Both the position numbers and the translations under genes were made by a program. The notes beneath the pieces are model-generated. The model saw only the letters and a program-made list of their open reading frames with translations. It did not search any database and was not told the DNA's origin. A DNA stretch of 58,074 nucleotides from DASRWI01 sp035654655 (GTDB lineage Bacteria > Bacteroidota > Ignavibacteria > Ignavibacteriales > Ignavibacteriaceae), in the NCBI GenBank assembly GCA_035654655.1, contig DASRWI010000022.1, positions 1-58,074 on the forward strand, written 5' to 3'. Within the stretch, counting starts at the first letter, position 1, and every line of letters begins with the position of its first letter. This document shows, piece by piece, positions 35,909 to 45,026 of the stretch.

Positions 35909-36895
35909 ATGGAAACAATGGTATCTAAAAAGTTCAATAAAGATATTTTAATACTGGAAAACGTTTCAGAAGAAGTTGAAAAAATTATTAACAGATTAAG
36001 GGAAGAAGTTCATGGAACGTTAAAACGTCATGGTGCAGTGGTGGGGATCAGTGGAGGCATAGATTCATCAGTCACCCTTGCTTTATCGGCCAAAGCATTT
36101 GGAGGAGATAAAGTATTGGGAATTATGCTTCCTGAAAAAGATTCCAGCAACGAGAGTAAGGATTTTGCTTTAAAACTGGCCAAAAGATTCAATGTACAGA
36201 CCATTGAAGAAAACATTACACAATCCCTGGAAGGTTTTGGATGTTACAGGCGAAGGGATGAAGCAGTAGCATCCATATTTCCCGAGTATAATCCAACAGA
36301 GTATAAGATGAAAATCGGGGTAAACAAACGGGGATTGGATCAAAATTTACCTCCTGTGTTTTCCATTACTATTATTGACAAAAACGGAGTAGAAAAAAGT
36401 GAACTGTTACCCGGGCGTGAATATTTACAAATCGTTGCAGCATCTAACTTCAAACAAAGAAGCAGGATGTCGATGTTATATTACCATGCTGAAAGGATGC
36501 ATTATGCAATGATCGGAACGCCAAATAAGCATGAAGTCGAACAAGGATTTTTTGTAAAATATGGTGATGGAGGTGCTGATGTAATGCCAATAGCTCATTT
36601 ATACAAATCGCAGGTATATCAATTAGCGGAATATCTTGGAGTGCCGGCAGAAATTATTAATCGAACTCCTACCACCGATACCTATACCGCCGAACAGACC
36701 CAGGAAGAATTCTTCTTCCAGATGCCTCATAAAGAAATGGATTTATTGTGGTACGCGTTTGAAAATGATATTGATCCGGCAGAAGCTGGGTATGTAATGG
36801 GGAAAACAGAAGAAGAGATAAATTCCATATTTAGAAATTTCAGAAGAAAGCAAAAAACTACTGAATATTTAAGGATGTCTCCTATCAAATTCTAA
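35909..36895 (+). CDS. NadE-like ammonia/amine-dependent adenylating synthetase
   Basis: A 328-residue N-type ATP-pyrophosphatase of the NAD synthetase family. The PP-loop VGISGGIDSSVTLAL has SGGIDSS at 48-54, and later motifs are AASNFKQRSRMSMLYYHAER, MIGTPNKHEVEQGFFVKYGDGGADVMPIAHLYKSQV, and RTPTTDTYTAEQTQEEFFF. There is no glutaminase (CN_hydrolase) domain. True NAD synthetases activate the carboxylate of NaAD with ATP, then add ammonia. Here it heads a six-gene cassette with an AMP ligase, carrier protein and AsnB-like gene, so it may amidate another carboxylate. Housekeeping NAD synthesis is possible but unlikely in this setting. Start at Met1 or Met4. Confidence 0.85.
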   Translation: METMVSKKFNKDILILENVSEEVEKIINRLREEVHGTLKRHGAVVGISGGIDSSVTLALSAKAFGGDKVLGIMLPEKDSSNESKDFALKLAKRFNVQTIEENITQSLEGFGCYRRRDEAVASIFPEYNPTEYKMKIGVNKRGLDQNLPPVFSITIIDKNGVEKSELLPGREYLQIVAASNFKQRSRMSMLYYHAERMHYAMIGTPNKHEVEQGFFVKYGDGGADVMPIAHLYKSQVYQLAEYLGVPAEIINRTPTTDTYTAEQTQEEFFFQMPHKEMDLLWYAFENDIDPAEAGYVMGKTEEEINSIFRNFRRKQKTTEYLRMSPIKF

Positions 36896-36899
36896 CAGT

Positions 36900-38357
36900 A
36901 TGAACTGTGTCGATTATTTATTTGAAAATACGCATTCTCTTCAGAAAACAATCATTCTGGGAAATCAAGAGAATCTTAACTACCAGACAGTATTTGAAAG
37001 GTCTCTGGCATTAGCTAATTTTATACATCATCAGCTAGGGACCGGTAAAAATATCCTACTTGTTTCTGAGAATAATTACTTTTTCATAACAGTTTATCTG
37101 GCCATATTGAAATCCGGGAATGTTTGTGTTCCATTAAATCCGTCGATTGAGCAAGAGAACTTAGACTATATAATCGCTAAGACAAAATCTACGTTAGGAT
37201 TCATCTCTGAATTTGCGCTAAGAAAACTGAATTTATCGTTAGAACATTATTCTGAAATAAATATCACTTCAGCTTTATTAAATAATATTGAGAATAACGG
37301 CATAGCTACAGAATTCGATGGAGGCCAGGTTGCAGAGATTATTTTCACATCAGGGTCTACCGCTACACCCAAAGGAGTGATGCTCACCCATAATAATATT
37401 ATTGCAAATACAGAATCCATCGTGCAATATCTGAATTTGACACAGGATGATATAATGATGGTCGTTTTGCCATTTTATTATTGTTATGGATTATCGTTGC
37501 TTCATACTCACTTACGGGTAGGCGGTCAACTTGTTATTAATAATAATTTTATTTTTCTAGCTTCCACCATAAATAAATTAAATGAATACAGGTGTACAGG
37601 TTTTGCCGGCGTACCAAGTCATTTTCAGATTCTTTTAAGAAAGACTGAATTATTTAAAAATACCAATTTCCCCTATTTAAGATATGTGACACAAGCCGGT
37701 GGCAAACTTGAAAATGCATTTATACTGGAATTTGCGGAGAGCTTCCCTGGTATTTCTTTTTACGTAATGTATGGTCAAACAGAAGCAACCGCCAGGTTAT
37801 CTTATTTGCCTCCACATATGCTAAAAACAAAACTGGGATCCTTAGGCAAAGGAATTCCGGGCGTCGAATTAAGGGTTGTAGATAAAAAAGGAAATACGGT
37901 AAAGCCGGGAAAAACGGGTGAAATTATTGCAAAAGGCAAGAATGTAATGTTGGGATATTTTGATGATCCGGATGAAAGCTCCAGAACTATTTGTAACGGT
38001 TGGCTTTATACGGGTGATATTGCAACAACAGATGAGGACGGATACATCTTTCTTAAAGCCCGGAAAAAGGAAATTATGAAAATTGGCGGCAGAAGAATAA
38101 GTCCCAAAGAAATTGAGGCTGTAATATACATGATTCCGGGGATTATTGATTGTTCTGTGAGAGCAGTAAATGATGACCTATTAGGAGAAGCTATAAAAGC
38201 AACAATAGTAATTTCTGAAAATGGGAATAATATTAATCAGGATATCATAAAAAGTTTCTGCTCTAATAAGCTGGCTCATTATAAAATTCCAACATTCATT
38301 GAAATAAAAAATGAAATGTCCATAAGTGCTACCGGAAAAAAAGCTTATCAGCACTAA
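36900..38357 (+). CDS. AMP-dependent synthetase/ligase (acyl-activating enzyme)
   Basis: A 485-residue ANL-superfamily enzyme that activates a carboxylic acid as acyl-AMP and passes it to a thiol, probably the phosphopantetheine of the ACP encoded 1.5 kb downstream. The P-loop is IIFTSGSTATPKGVMLTHNN (about 149-168). Further core motifs are MYGQTEATARLSYLPP, GWLYTGDIATTDEDGYIFLKARKKEIMKIGGRRISPKEIE, and a terminal catalytic lysine in SATGKKAYQH. The gap to the NadE-like gene is only 4 bases. The substrate acid is unknown. The modest length is near the lower end of the family but all core motifs are present. Confidence 0.92.
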   Translation: MNCVDYLFENTHSLQKTIILGNQENLNYQTVFERSLALANFIHHQLGTGKNILLVSENNYFFITVYLAILKSGNVCVPLNPSIEQENLDYIIAKTKSTLGFISEFALRKLNLSLEHYSEINITSALLNNIENNGIATEFDGGQVAEIIFTSGSTATPKGVMLTHNNIIANTESIVQYLNLTQDDIMMVVLPFYYCYGLSLLHTHLRVGGQLVINNNFIFLASTINKLNEYRCTGFAGVPSHFQILLRKTELFKNTNFPYLRYVTQAGGKLENAFILEFAESFPGISFYVMYGQTEATARLSYLPPHMLKTKLGSLGKGIPGVELRVVDKKGNTVKPGKTGEIIAKGKNVMLGYFDDPDESSRTICNGWLYTGDIATTDEDGYIFLKARKKEIMKIGGRRISPKEIEAVIYMIPGIIDCSVRAVNDDLLGEAIKATIVISENGNNINQDIIKSFCSNKLAHYKIPTFIEIKNEMSISATGKKAYQH

Positions 38358-38397
38358 CGTTGTTTACAGATCTTTCTCCAATCTAATATTTACTAAA

Positions 38398-38931
38398 ATG
38401 GGATCATTAGAAAGAATTTTCAATCGCCTTTATGAAAAGTTACATGAATTAAGTGGTCAGGAGGGGAAGATAAATTTCTTGCGTAAAAAAGGGATTAAAA
38501 TTGGACAAAACTGCGAAATTCATACCATGGCATTTTCCACAGAGCCTTATTTGATTGAGATTGGTAATCGGGTAAGAATTGCAAGTGGAACACAGTTCAT
38601 TACCCATGATGGATCCATCATGTGTTTTCGGGATGAACTGAAAGGTGGTCTATTTGGAAAAATCAAAATTGGGAATAATGTATTTATTGGTATTAACAGC
38701 ATTATCCTTTTTAATACCACTGTTGGTGATAATTGTATCATTGGGGCAGGTAGTGTGGTACGGGGGCATTTTCCGGAAAACTCTGTAATAGTTGGCAATC
38801 CAGCCAAAGTAGTATCGACAACTACGATTCAAAAAATGTTCTTTAGTAATAATCCGGGATTCGTAAAAACAAATAACCTTACTGAAGCTGAAAAGGATAA
38901 AATTGTGAAGAAACATTTTGGCATTGAATAG
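38398..38931 (+). CDS. Left-handed beta-helix acetyltransferase (WbbJ/LacA-like)
   Basis: A 177-residue protein from the ATG at 38398. A GTG start at 38326 would overlap the ligase gene and add 24 residues without family similarity. Hexapeptide repeats run from about 30 to 150: IGQNCEIHTMAFSTEPYLIEIGNRVRIASGTQFITHDGS, then FGKIKIGNNVFIGINSIILFNTTVGDNCIIGAGSVVRGHFPENSVIVGNPAKVV. These are typical of trimeric O- or N-acyltransferases using acetyl-CoA or acyl-ACP. By context it may transfer the ACP-bound acyl group to a sugar. Confidence 0.9.
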   Translation: MGSLERIFNRLYEKLHELSGQEGKINFLRKKGIKIGQNCEIHTMAFSTEPYLIEIGNRVRIASGTQFITHDGSIMCFRDELKGGLFGKIKIGNNVFIGINSIILFNTTVGDNCIIGAGSVVRGHFPENSVIVGNPAKVVSTTTIQKMFFSNNPGFVKTNNLTEAEKDKIVKKHFGIE

Positions 38932-38990
38932 ATTGGAATCTCCATTAAACAATACCTCAATATTTTAAACCAATTATACTAAGTCTATAT

Positions 38991-39752
38991 ATGGGTGAAA
39001 ATAAAATTATCAACCCTCAAAAAGAATGCAATATTTTATTCCTTCACCATAGTACCGGGAATATAATATATCATGCAGGTGAAGAGAGAAATAGGATTAT
39101 AAGAAAATTATTCCCCAGGAAACCCTTTGTGGAAAAATGGTTTTCAGATTATAATACAACCAATGGCACCAATTACAAGATCACAAATCAATTTTTTCCC
39201 AAAAGCAGTCCTTATGGATGGAACAATTACCCTTATGATTATTATAATATTTGGGTAAGAAACGCTGGCAATCAACCCTATATGAACGAGCCCACCTTAG
39301 AAATACTGACAAAAAAATATGATGTGATAATTTTTAAGCATTGTTACCCTGTATCCAATATAGAAGAAGATCATTCACCAGATATAAATTCATCAAAAAA
39401 AACACTGGAAAATTATAAACTTCAATATGAAGCCATAAAACAAAAATTGTATGAATTTCCTCAAACCAAATTTTTAATCTGGACCGGAGCAATACAGGTG
39501 GAAAATAATATTTCGCAAGAACAGGCTAAAAGAGCAGAAGAATTTTTTCAATGGGTAAAAAACAAATGGGATCAGCCTGATGACAATATTTACATATGGG
39601 ATTTCTATAAACTGGAAACAGAGGGAGCTCTTTATTTAAAAGATATTTACGCCAAGAGCATTAATGATTCTCACCCGGGGAAATTGCTGGCAAAAAAAGT
39701 GGCACCATTGTTTTGTGAAAAAATTATTGAAGTTATACAGCATAATAATTAA
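38991..39752 (+). CDS. SGNH/GDSL-hydrolase-like protein of unknown function
   Basis: I do not recognise a named family with confidence. The 253-residue protein starts with CNILFLHHSTGNIIYHAGEE, where LHHSTG could be the nucleophile block, and ends with the SINDSHPGKLLAKKVAPLFCE stretch, which resembles the D-x-x-H catalytic block. Here Asn sits at the position expected for Asp, with an Asp one residue later. In between are YDVIIFKHCYPVSNIEED and KFLIWTGAIQVENNISQEQAKRAEEFFQWVKN. There is no signal peptide. In the cassette it may act as an acyltransferase or thioesterase/esterase, or it may be inactive. Confidence 0.6.
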   Translation: MGENKIINPQKECNILFLHHSTGNIIYHAGEERNRIIRKLFPRKPFVEKWFSDYNTTNGTNYKITNQFFPKSSPYGWNNYPYDYYNIWVRNAGNQPYMNEPTLEILTKKYDVIIFKHCYPVSNIEEDHSPDINSSKKTLENYKLQYEAIKQKLYEFPQTKFLIWTGAIQVENNISQEQAKRAEEFFQWVKNKWDQPDDNIYIWDFYKLETEGALYLKDIYAKSINDSHPGKLLAKKVAPLFCEKIIEVIQHNN

Positions 39753-39812
39753 AACTATTGATAATTAAACTTCATTCATTTTCTATTGTTATACACTTTA
39801 AAACTTAATAAT

Positions 39813-40103
39813 ATGGAAGAAATAATTTACCTCAAAGAAAAGATTAGACATTTTATAATAAAATCGTCTTATGTGCCCGAAGAAACAGTAAAACCGGATA
39901 CATTAATATTCATGCAAGGAATATTGGATTCGATGGGATTTATCAATTTGATAAACTTTCTTGAAGAATCATTTTCTCTGAAAATAAATGATAATGACTT
40001 AATTGAAACAAATTTTGAATCTGTAAATGCAATTTCAGATTTTGTTAATAAAAAATTATATCCAGAGAAAGTAATTAATAAATACGATAATGTTCTTGAA
40101 TAA
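39813..40103 (+). CDS. Acyl carrier protein
   Basis: This 96-residue protein is taken from the ATG at 39813; a TTG at 39786 would add nine residues that look unrelated. The fold is that of a small acidic four-helix carrier. The phosphopantetheine attachment serine is S40 in GILDSMGFINLINFLEESF, with the D-S-M form of the DSL motif. It is distinct from the fatty-acid ACP because it lies between the SGNH-like gene and an asparagine synthase and next to its own activating ligase. It most likely carries a specialised acyl or amino-acyl group. A phosphopantetheinyl transferase must come from elsewhere in the genome. Confidence 0.88.
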   Translation: MEEIIYLKEKIRHFIIKSSYVPEETVKPDTLIFMQGILDSMGFINLINFLEESFSLKINDNDLIETNFESVNAISDFVNKKLYPEKVINKYDNVLE

Positions 40104-40138
40104 GAAATGATTCTTTAACGCATCTTAATATTAATTAT

Positions 40139-42136
40139 ATGTGTGGTATCGCCGGGTTGTATAATTATCATTCCGAAGCAGAGCCTGCGATCAATGCAAG
40201 TGTTAAGAAAATGCTTGCATTGATTAAACATCGCGGTCCGGATGAAAGTGGCATTTATTTAAATCATAATGTAGCAATTGGGAGTGTCCGGTTAAGTATT
40301 GTTGATCTTTTAACAGGACGTCAGCCGTTGTCCGATGAATCTGAAAATTTCTGGATTGTATATAACGGGGAAATATTCAACCATCTCGAGTTAAGAGATG
40401 ATCTCATTAAAAAGGGAATAAAATTAAAGACTCACTGTGACACTGAAATTGTTGTTCAAATGTTTGCCTTATATGGAGAGAAGTGTCTTAATTTTTTTAA
40501 TGGACAATTTGCTTTCTGTATCTGGGATAAAAAGAAACAACAATTATTTTTGGCACGTGACAGGGTTGGCATCCGACCTTTATTTTATTGGAGTAAAAAT
40601 GGTGCATTTGCCTTTTGTTCTGAAATAAAAGGGCTCCTTTCGCTGGATAAAATAAATAAAGAATTGGATGCAAGAAGTATCTCTCAAATATTTACCTATT
40701 GGACAACAATAAGTCCGGCCACACCATTTAAAGATATTCATGAATTACAGCCTGGCCATTATATGTATGTAAATTCCGATGGAATTAAGGTAAAGAAGTA
40801 TTGGCAGCTGGATTTTTTATCATCATCAGATACTCCTCATTCTGATATCAATCGTTCAACTCATGAATTATATGATTTACTTTATGATGCTGTAAAAATC
40901 AGGTTAAGAGCTGATGTACCCGTGGGAGCATATCTTAGCGGAGGATTAGATTCAAGTGTGACGACTTCAATTATAAAAGAAATAGCACCTGATGTTCTCA
41001 ACACTTTTTCTATTGGCTTTAGCGAAAAAGCTTATGACGAGACGACTTATCAGTTGGAAGCGGCAAAATACTTTGATACAAATCATACCGCAATAAAGTG
41101 TACTACAGAAGAAATTGCCGAGAATTTTGCTCAAACAATCTGGCATACCGAATATCCAATTCTGAGAACCTCTCCCACTCCAATGTTTTTACTCTCTAAA
41201 AAAGTTAGAGAAAATAATATAAAAGTGGTAATAACAGGAGAAGGAGCCGACGAATTCCTTGCGGGTTATAATATCTTTAAAGAAGCGAAGATCAGAAGAT
41301 TTTGGGCCAACTTTCCAAATTCAAAAATAAGACCGAAGTTATTAACCAAACTTTATCCGTATATTCCGAACATTAGTGAATCATCGGATTTGGCTTTAAA
41401 GATGTTCTTTGGCTATAAATTAGCAGAAACTGATCATCCGTACTATTCCCATTTACTTCGGTGGAACAATACCAGCAGGATTAAATCATTTTTATCAAAT
41501 GACTTTGCATCCTCAAACGGATATGACGCTTCCCAAGCATATGAAGAAATAAAAGCATCGATCCCTCATAATTTTGATAGTTGGAGTGATCTGGGGAAGT
41601 CTCAATATCTTGAAGCATCCATATTTATGTCAGGGTATTTACTTTCATCACAAGGCGACCGAATGGCAATGGGTAATTCCGTTGAAGGACGATATCCTTT
41701 TCTCGACTACAGAGTAATTGAATATTGTTCAAAATTGCCGGATAATTTTAAACTTAATAGCTTGAATGAAAAATTCATTCTGAAGAAATTAAGCAAGGGA
41801 AGAATTCCTGATTCCATTTCAAAAAGACCCAAACAAGCCTACAGGGCCCCAATTGCAGCTGCTTTTTGTAATTCAGATGCTCCTGAATATATTTCAGAAA
41901 TGTTATCTGAAGAGAAAATCAAATCGTATGGCATATTTGATCCTATAAAAGTAAAATCTTTGATTACAAACAGCAGGAATCAAAACATTATGTCTGAAAT
42001 TGATCAAATGGCTGTTACGGGAATATTGTCCACGCAACTTTTGTACATGATGTTCGTAGAAAAAAAGATACATACAGACGTATCACTGCTGAATAATTTT
42101 AAAATCATTAATGATACTGAGAAGTCAGTGGTATAA
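40139..42136 (+). CDS. Glutamine-hydrolysing asparagine synthase-like amidotransferase
   Basis: A 665-residue AsnB-type enzyme. The N-terminal class II glutaminase starts MCGIAGLYN, so Cys2 is the nucleophile once Met is removed, and shows RHRGPDESG-like IKHRGPDESG and NGEIFNHLELRD. The C-terminal PP-loop domain has SGGLDSS at 267-273 and TGEGADEFLAGY. In polysaccharide loci such proteins (WbpS, and similar enzymes in Bordetella wbm) amidate uronic acids using glutamine. Exosortase-type clusters also have AsnB paralogues beside carrier proteins. The start follows the ACP gene by 35 bases. No amino-acid biosynthetic context suggests true asparagine synthesis. Confidence 0.93.
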   Translation: MCGIAGLYNYHSEAEPAINASVKKMLALIKHRGPDESGIYLNHNVAIGSVRLSIVDLLTGRQPLSDESENFWIVYNGEIFNHLELRDDLIKKGIKLKTHCDTEIVVQMFALYGEKCLNFFNGQFAFCIWDKKKQQLFLARDRVGIRPLFYWSKNGAFAFCSEIKGLLSLDKINKELDARSISQIFTYWTTISPATPFKDIHELQPGHYMYVNSDGIKVKKYWQLDFLSSSDTPHSDINRSTHELYDLLYDAVKIRLRADVPVGAYLSGGLDSSVTTSIIKEIAPDVLNTFSIGFSEKAYDETTYQLEAAKYFDTNHTAIKCTTEEIAENFAQTIWHTEYPILRTSPTPMFLLSKKVRENNIKVVITGEGADEFLAGYNIFKEAKIRRFWANFPNSKIRPKLLTKLYPYIPNISESSDLALKMFFGYKLAETDHPYYSHLLRWNNTSRIKSFLSNDFASSNGYDASQAYEEIKASIPHNFDSWSDLGKSQYLEASIFMSGYLLSSQGDRMAMGNSVEGRYPFLDYRVIEYCSKLPDNFKLNSLNEKFILKKLSKGRIPDSISKRPKQAYRAPIAAAFCNSDAPEYISEMLSEEKIKSYGIFDPIKVKSLITNSRNQNIMSEIDQMAVTGILSTQLLYMMFVEKKIHTDVSLLNNFKIINDTEKSVV

Positions 42137-42266
42137 TTATTATTGGAATAAATACAATTGATATATATATTTTCTTTTGGTTCATGCTGACGAAAATTTT
42201 TAATGTTTAAACTATTACCGATATTCTTTGTATTATATTCTAATAATATTAAGAATCGTAAATTAA

Positions 42267-43544
42267 ATGTTAAAGATTATGAAAAGATTTCTTCTTATAC
42301 TATTTATAGCAATAAATTCATATTTCCTGAATGCGCAATCTATTTATAAAATTGAAGGGAAAACTATAAATAATACAGAAACAGGCACATGGTATGGAAT
42401 CAACATTCCAAGAAGTGTACCCACTAAGTTTGTTTTTCACTATAATTCTATTTCATCGGTAAACAGTGACGGATATCTATTACAGGCCGGGGATGAAAAC
42501 CCAAGCCCACGTGATAATAATCTGGATAATATGGAAATCACTGGAAATTTATTTACATGGAGGGGTATTGAAGATCCAACCATTATTACCCACGGAGTAT
42601 TTACCGGTTACAATATCAATTCGACTGTGAATTACAACAAACTAATAAATGTACCATACGGTATTATCTTTAAATCAGGTTCGGATAGTGGTGAAAACAT
42701 GACATTTACCTCTGGAGGGTGCGCTTATAATATTTGTAAGAACGGGGTATTCTCTGTAAGAATGAAAGGAATTAATGGAGTTAAAGTATTTAATAACACT
42801 TTTTATAGCGATAGTGAGAATAGTAAATACTTGTTATTAATAACTTCCAATCATGATAGAGCAAAACCTGCGCCATCAACAGATACTAAAGTTTATAACA
42901 ATATTTTTTTCACAACTAAAAATATTCCCATGATCAGCTTAGAATCAGGAAGCTTATCTGGATTTGAAAGCGATTATAATGTATTCTGGTATACCGGTGG
43001 CGAACCTGTTTTTGCAATAGATGGAGTTAATTATACCTGGCAGCAATGGACTGCAATGGGATATGATACTCATTCTAAAATTCTTAATCCAGAATTTAAT
43101 AATACAAATGACTTTGTGCCTGGAAAAACATTAGATTTTGGAAAAGACCTTGGAAAAGACTGGGAGAAAGGTTTAGCACCCACTGCTACCTGGAATCCAG
43201 GACAGGCACCGGCAACAATAACTCAAACAGGAAACTGGCAGATAGGTGCAATAATAAAGGGAACAAATATTGATGTACCTAAAACGGATGATTCTGAAAG
43301 TTTTAATATTCTCCCAAACCCTTCAAATGGAGTATTCCAGTTAAAAGTAAATAACATGCCTAAAACAGGAGTCATAGTTGAGATTAAAAATATTCAGGGC
43401 CAAAAAATTCTTGAAAAGAAGATAACCGAAAGTGTTACAAACTGGACGATTAATCAAATTTCAGGAAATATCCTTTTCTTTACTTTAAATGGTGAAAATA
43501 TTCATTCAACGAAAATAGTTATAATAAATAACTATTCGAATTAG
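42267..43544 (+). CDS. Secreted T9SS cargo with a beta-helix-like domain
   Basis: A 425-residue protein with signal peptide (MLKIMKRFLLILFIAINSYFLNAQ; Met5 is an alternative start). The middle (about 30-300) has right-handed beta-helix character: NNLDNMEITGNLFTW, INSTVNYNKLINVPYGIIFKSG, MKGINGVKVFNNTFYSDS, TKVYNNIFFTTKNIPM and SDYNVFWYTGG. The final 80 residues are a type A T9SS sorting domain, beginning FNILPNPSNGVFQLKV and containing VEIKNIQGQKILEKKI. It would be carried to the cell surface by T9SS and attached to lipopolysaccharide or released. It stands alone after the polysaccharide locus, with 130 AT-rich bases before it. No catalytic residues are evident. Confidence 0.8.
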   Translation: MLKIMKRFLLILFIAINSYFLNAQSIYKIEGKTINNTETGTWYGINIPRSVPTKFVFHYNSISSVNSDGYLLQAGDENPSPRDNNLDNMEITGNLFTWRGIEDPTIITHGVFTGYNINSTVNYNKLINVPYGIIFKSGSDSGENMTFTSGGCAYNICKNGVFSVRMKGINGVKVFNNTFYSDSENSKYLLLITSNHDRAKPAPSTDTKVYNNIFFTTKNIPMISLESGSLSGFESDYNVFWYTGGEPVFAIDGVNYTWQQWTAMGYDTHSKILNPEFNNTNDFVPGKTLDFGKDLGKDWEKGLAPTATWNPGQAPATITQTGNWQIGAIIKGTNIDVPKTDDSESFNILPNPSNGVFQLKVNNMPKTGVIVEIKNIQGQKILEKKITESVTNWTINQISGNILFFTLNGENIHSTKIVIINNYSN

Positions 43545-43613
43545 TACAGCTGTTGTATTATTACATTCAGTTATTAAATCTTCCATTCTCATATTCACAT
43601 AATTATATCTTCT

Positions 43614-45026
43614 ATGAAACATTTGAAACCATTGATTAGCATAGCATTTTTATTTCTTTATTTATATAGCTACTCTCATCCAAATTTTAATAAAAAGGGG
43701 GATGACAACTCTTCTGCAGCACCCGAAGAGATTATATTTTATTCTCATGGAGCGGAATTTGCTCCGGTAATTATATTACAGGATTCCGCTGAAATTCTAT
43801 GGACTTGGGATGATAACACTACCAGCAATTCGGCTACACCCGTAAAATATTATGGCAATGAAATCATGAAAATAAACAAGTTGAAAGTAACACCCTGGAG
43901 TGCTGTAAAGCGTATTAATGTTGGCTATGATGGAGAGGATGGTGGTTCTGACAAGATTGAATTTGTAAAAGACCAATATATATCAAAGGTCGAAAATATT
44001 GAACTTGTAGCCCCTTATCTAAAACAATGGTGTTCGTCATATAGTAGAATTACCTCCTTGAATTTCGATAATTTCGTAAACCTGGATACCATAGAATGTT
44101 ATTTATGCCAATCATTACAAAATGTTAGTCTAAATAATACACCCAAATTAAGCAGAACTTGTTTTGAGTTGAATAAACTACAAAATCTGGATTATAGTGG
44201 CTGTTCAGTATTAGCAGAAATAAGGGTCTCAACTAACATGCTAACGAATATTGTTATGCCGGCAAACAAAGAAAATATTTGGCATTTATGCATTCATAGT
44301 AATACTCAGTTGACGGATCAACTACAGTTTAACGACATGTCCGAATACCCAAATATTGCAGATTTTTTTGTTTGGAATTCTAATAGATCTGGTGATTTGG
44401 TAATACCGAAAACAAATCCGTCGCGATGGATAGGTATTCGTGGATATGAAAACCAGTATACCTCCATGGATTTAAGAGGAGCATTGCAAAGCCCTATAGA
44501 AGCTGGATTTGTGGATATGCATAAAAACAAACTAACCAAAGTTGACATTACCGGCTGCCACCAGATCAAATCGCTTGATTTATCGGACAACCTGCTTTCT
44601 TCGGAAATGGTGGAACAGGTACTAAAACAACTGGATGAATTTGGTCCTACCATTACCCCAAGAAAAGCAGACCTGAGCAAAAATAGTCCTATTACAGCTC
44701 AGGGAAAAATTTACAAGGCCAATCTTGAAGCCAAAGGATGGGAAGTGATTGTCGATTATCCAACAGATGCAAATGAGTTAAACCAAATAGAAAGCTTCAG
44801 TATTTACCCAAACCCTTCAAGGGGTAAATTCCATGTTCAGCTAAACAAAGTGCCTACTGATGGAGTGATGATCGAAATCACAAATGTTCTGGGACAAAAA
44901 CTGATGGAACAAAAGATCTACAATAATGATAGCGAATGGTCGGTTGATCAGTACCAGGGAAAAATGTTTTTCGTAACTATTCGTGGCACAAATCTACTTC
45001 AAACAAAACGAATCATTGTAAATTAA
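43614..45026 (+). CDS. Leucine-rich-repeat T9SS protein, paralogue 1
   Basis: A 470-residue protein with signal peptide (about 1-21). A conserved N-terminal domain (about 38-125: EEIIFYSHGAEFAPVIILQDSAEILWTWDD then ATPVKYYGN and PWSAVKRINVGYDGEDGG) is followed by irregular leucine-rich repeats (about 130-350; LTKVDITGCHQIKSLDLSDNLLS is the clearest). A T9SS type A domain (about 395-470) starts FSIYPNPSRGKFHVQLNKVP. It is predicted to be surface-exposed; such LRR proteins often mediate binding, but nothing more is known. Two further paralogues follow directly. Its last 516 bases are almost identical in codon choice to the end of paralogue 3, not paralogue 2. Confidence 0.85.
   Translation: MKHLKPLISIAFLFLYLYSYSHPNFNKKGDDNSSAAPEEIIFYSHGAEFAPVIILQDSAEILWTWDDNTTSNSATPVKYYGNEIMKINKLKVTPWSAVKRINVGYDGEDGGSDKIEFVKDQYISKVENIELVAPYLKQWCSSYSRITSLNFDNFVNLDTIECYLCQSLQNVSLNNTPKLSRTCFELNKLQNLDYSGCSVLAEIRVSTNMLTNIVMPANKENIWHLCIHSNTQLTDQLQFNDMSEYPNIADFFVWNSNRSGDLVIPKTNPSRWIGIRGYENQYTSMDLRGALQSPIEAGFVDMHKNKLTKVDITGCHQIKSLDLSDNLLSSEMVEQVLKQLDEFGPTITPRKADLSKNSPITAQGKIYKANLEAKGWEVIVDYPTDANELNQIESFSIYPNPSRGKFHVQLNKVPTDGVMIEITNVLGQKLMEQKIYNNDSEWSVDQYQGKMFFVTIRGTNLLQTKRIIVN
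44511..45026 (+). repeat. 3' end of LRR paralogue 1, shared with paralogue 3
   Basis: This 516-base tract aligns without gaps to 47707-48222. The match extends through third codon positions, for example the words ATCTACAATAATGATAG and GTTTTTCGTAACTATTCGTG. Upstream of the tract the two genes are much less alike. Confidence 0.85.

Larger units (their letters stand above)
5905..42136 (+). other. Wzx/Wzy-dependent polysaccharide biosynthesis locus (whole region)
   Basis: About 36 kb, all on the plus strand, with mostly short gaps and several overlapping stop/start junctions, which suggests one long transcript or a few nested ones. It contains a UpxY antiterminator, flippase, polymerase, eight glycosyltransferases, an initiating phosphoglycosyltransferase, sugar-nucleotide enzymes, Wza/Wzc export proteins and two decoration cassettes. 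No intrinsic terminator was found inside it. A repeat element interrupts it at 25613-26019. Whether the product is capsule, exopolysaccharide or the O-chain to which T9SS cargo is anchored cannot be decided from sequence. Confidence 0.85.

Noticed and set aside
38326..38397. Upstream GTG start for the acetyltransferase gene
   Set aside because: It lies inside the ligase gene and adds 24 residues unlike the family; the ATG at 38398 is preferred.
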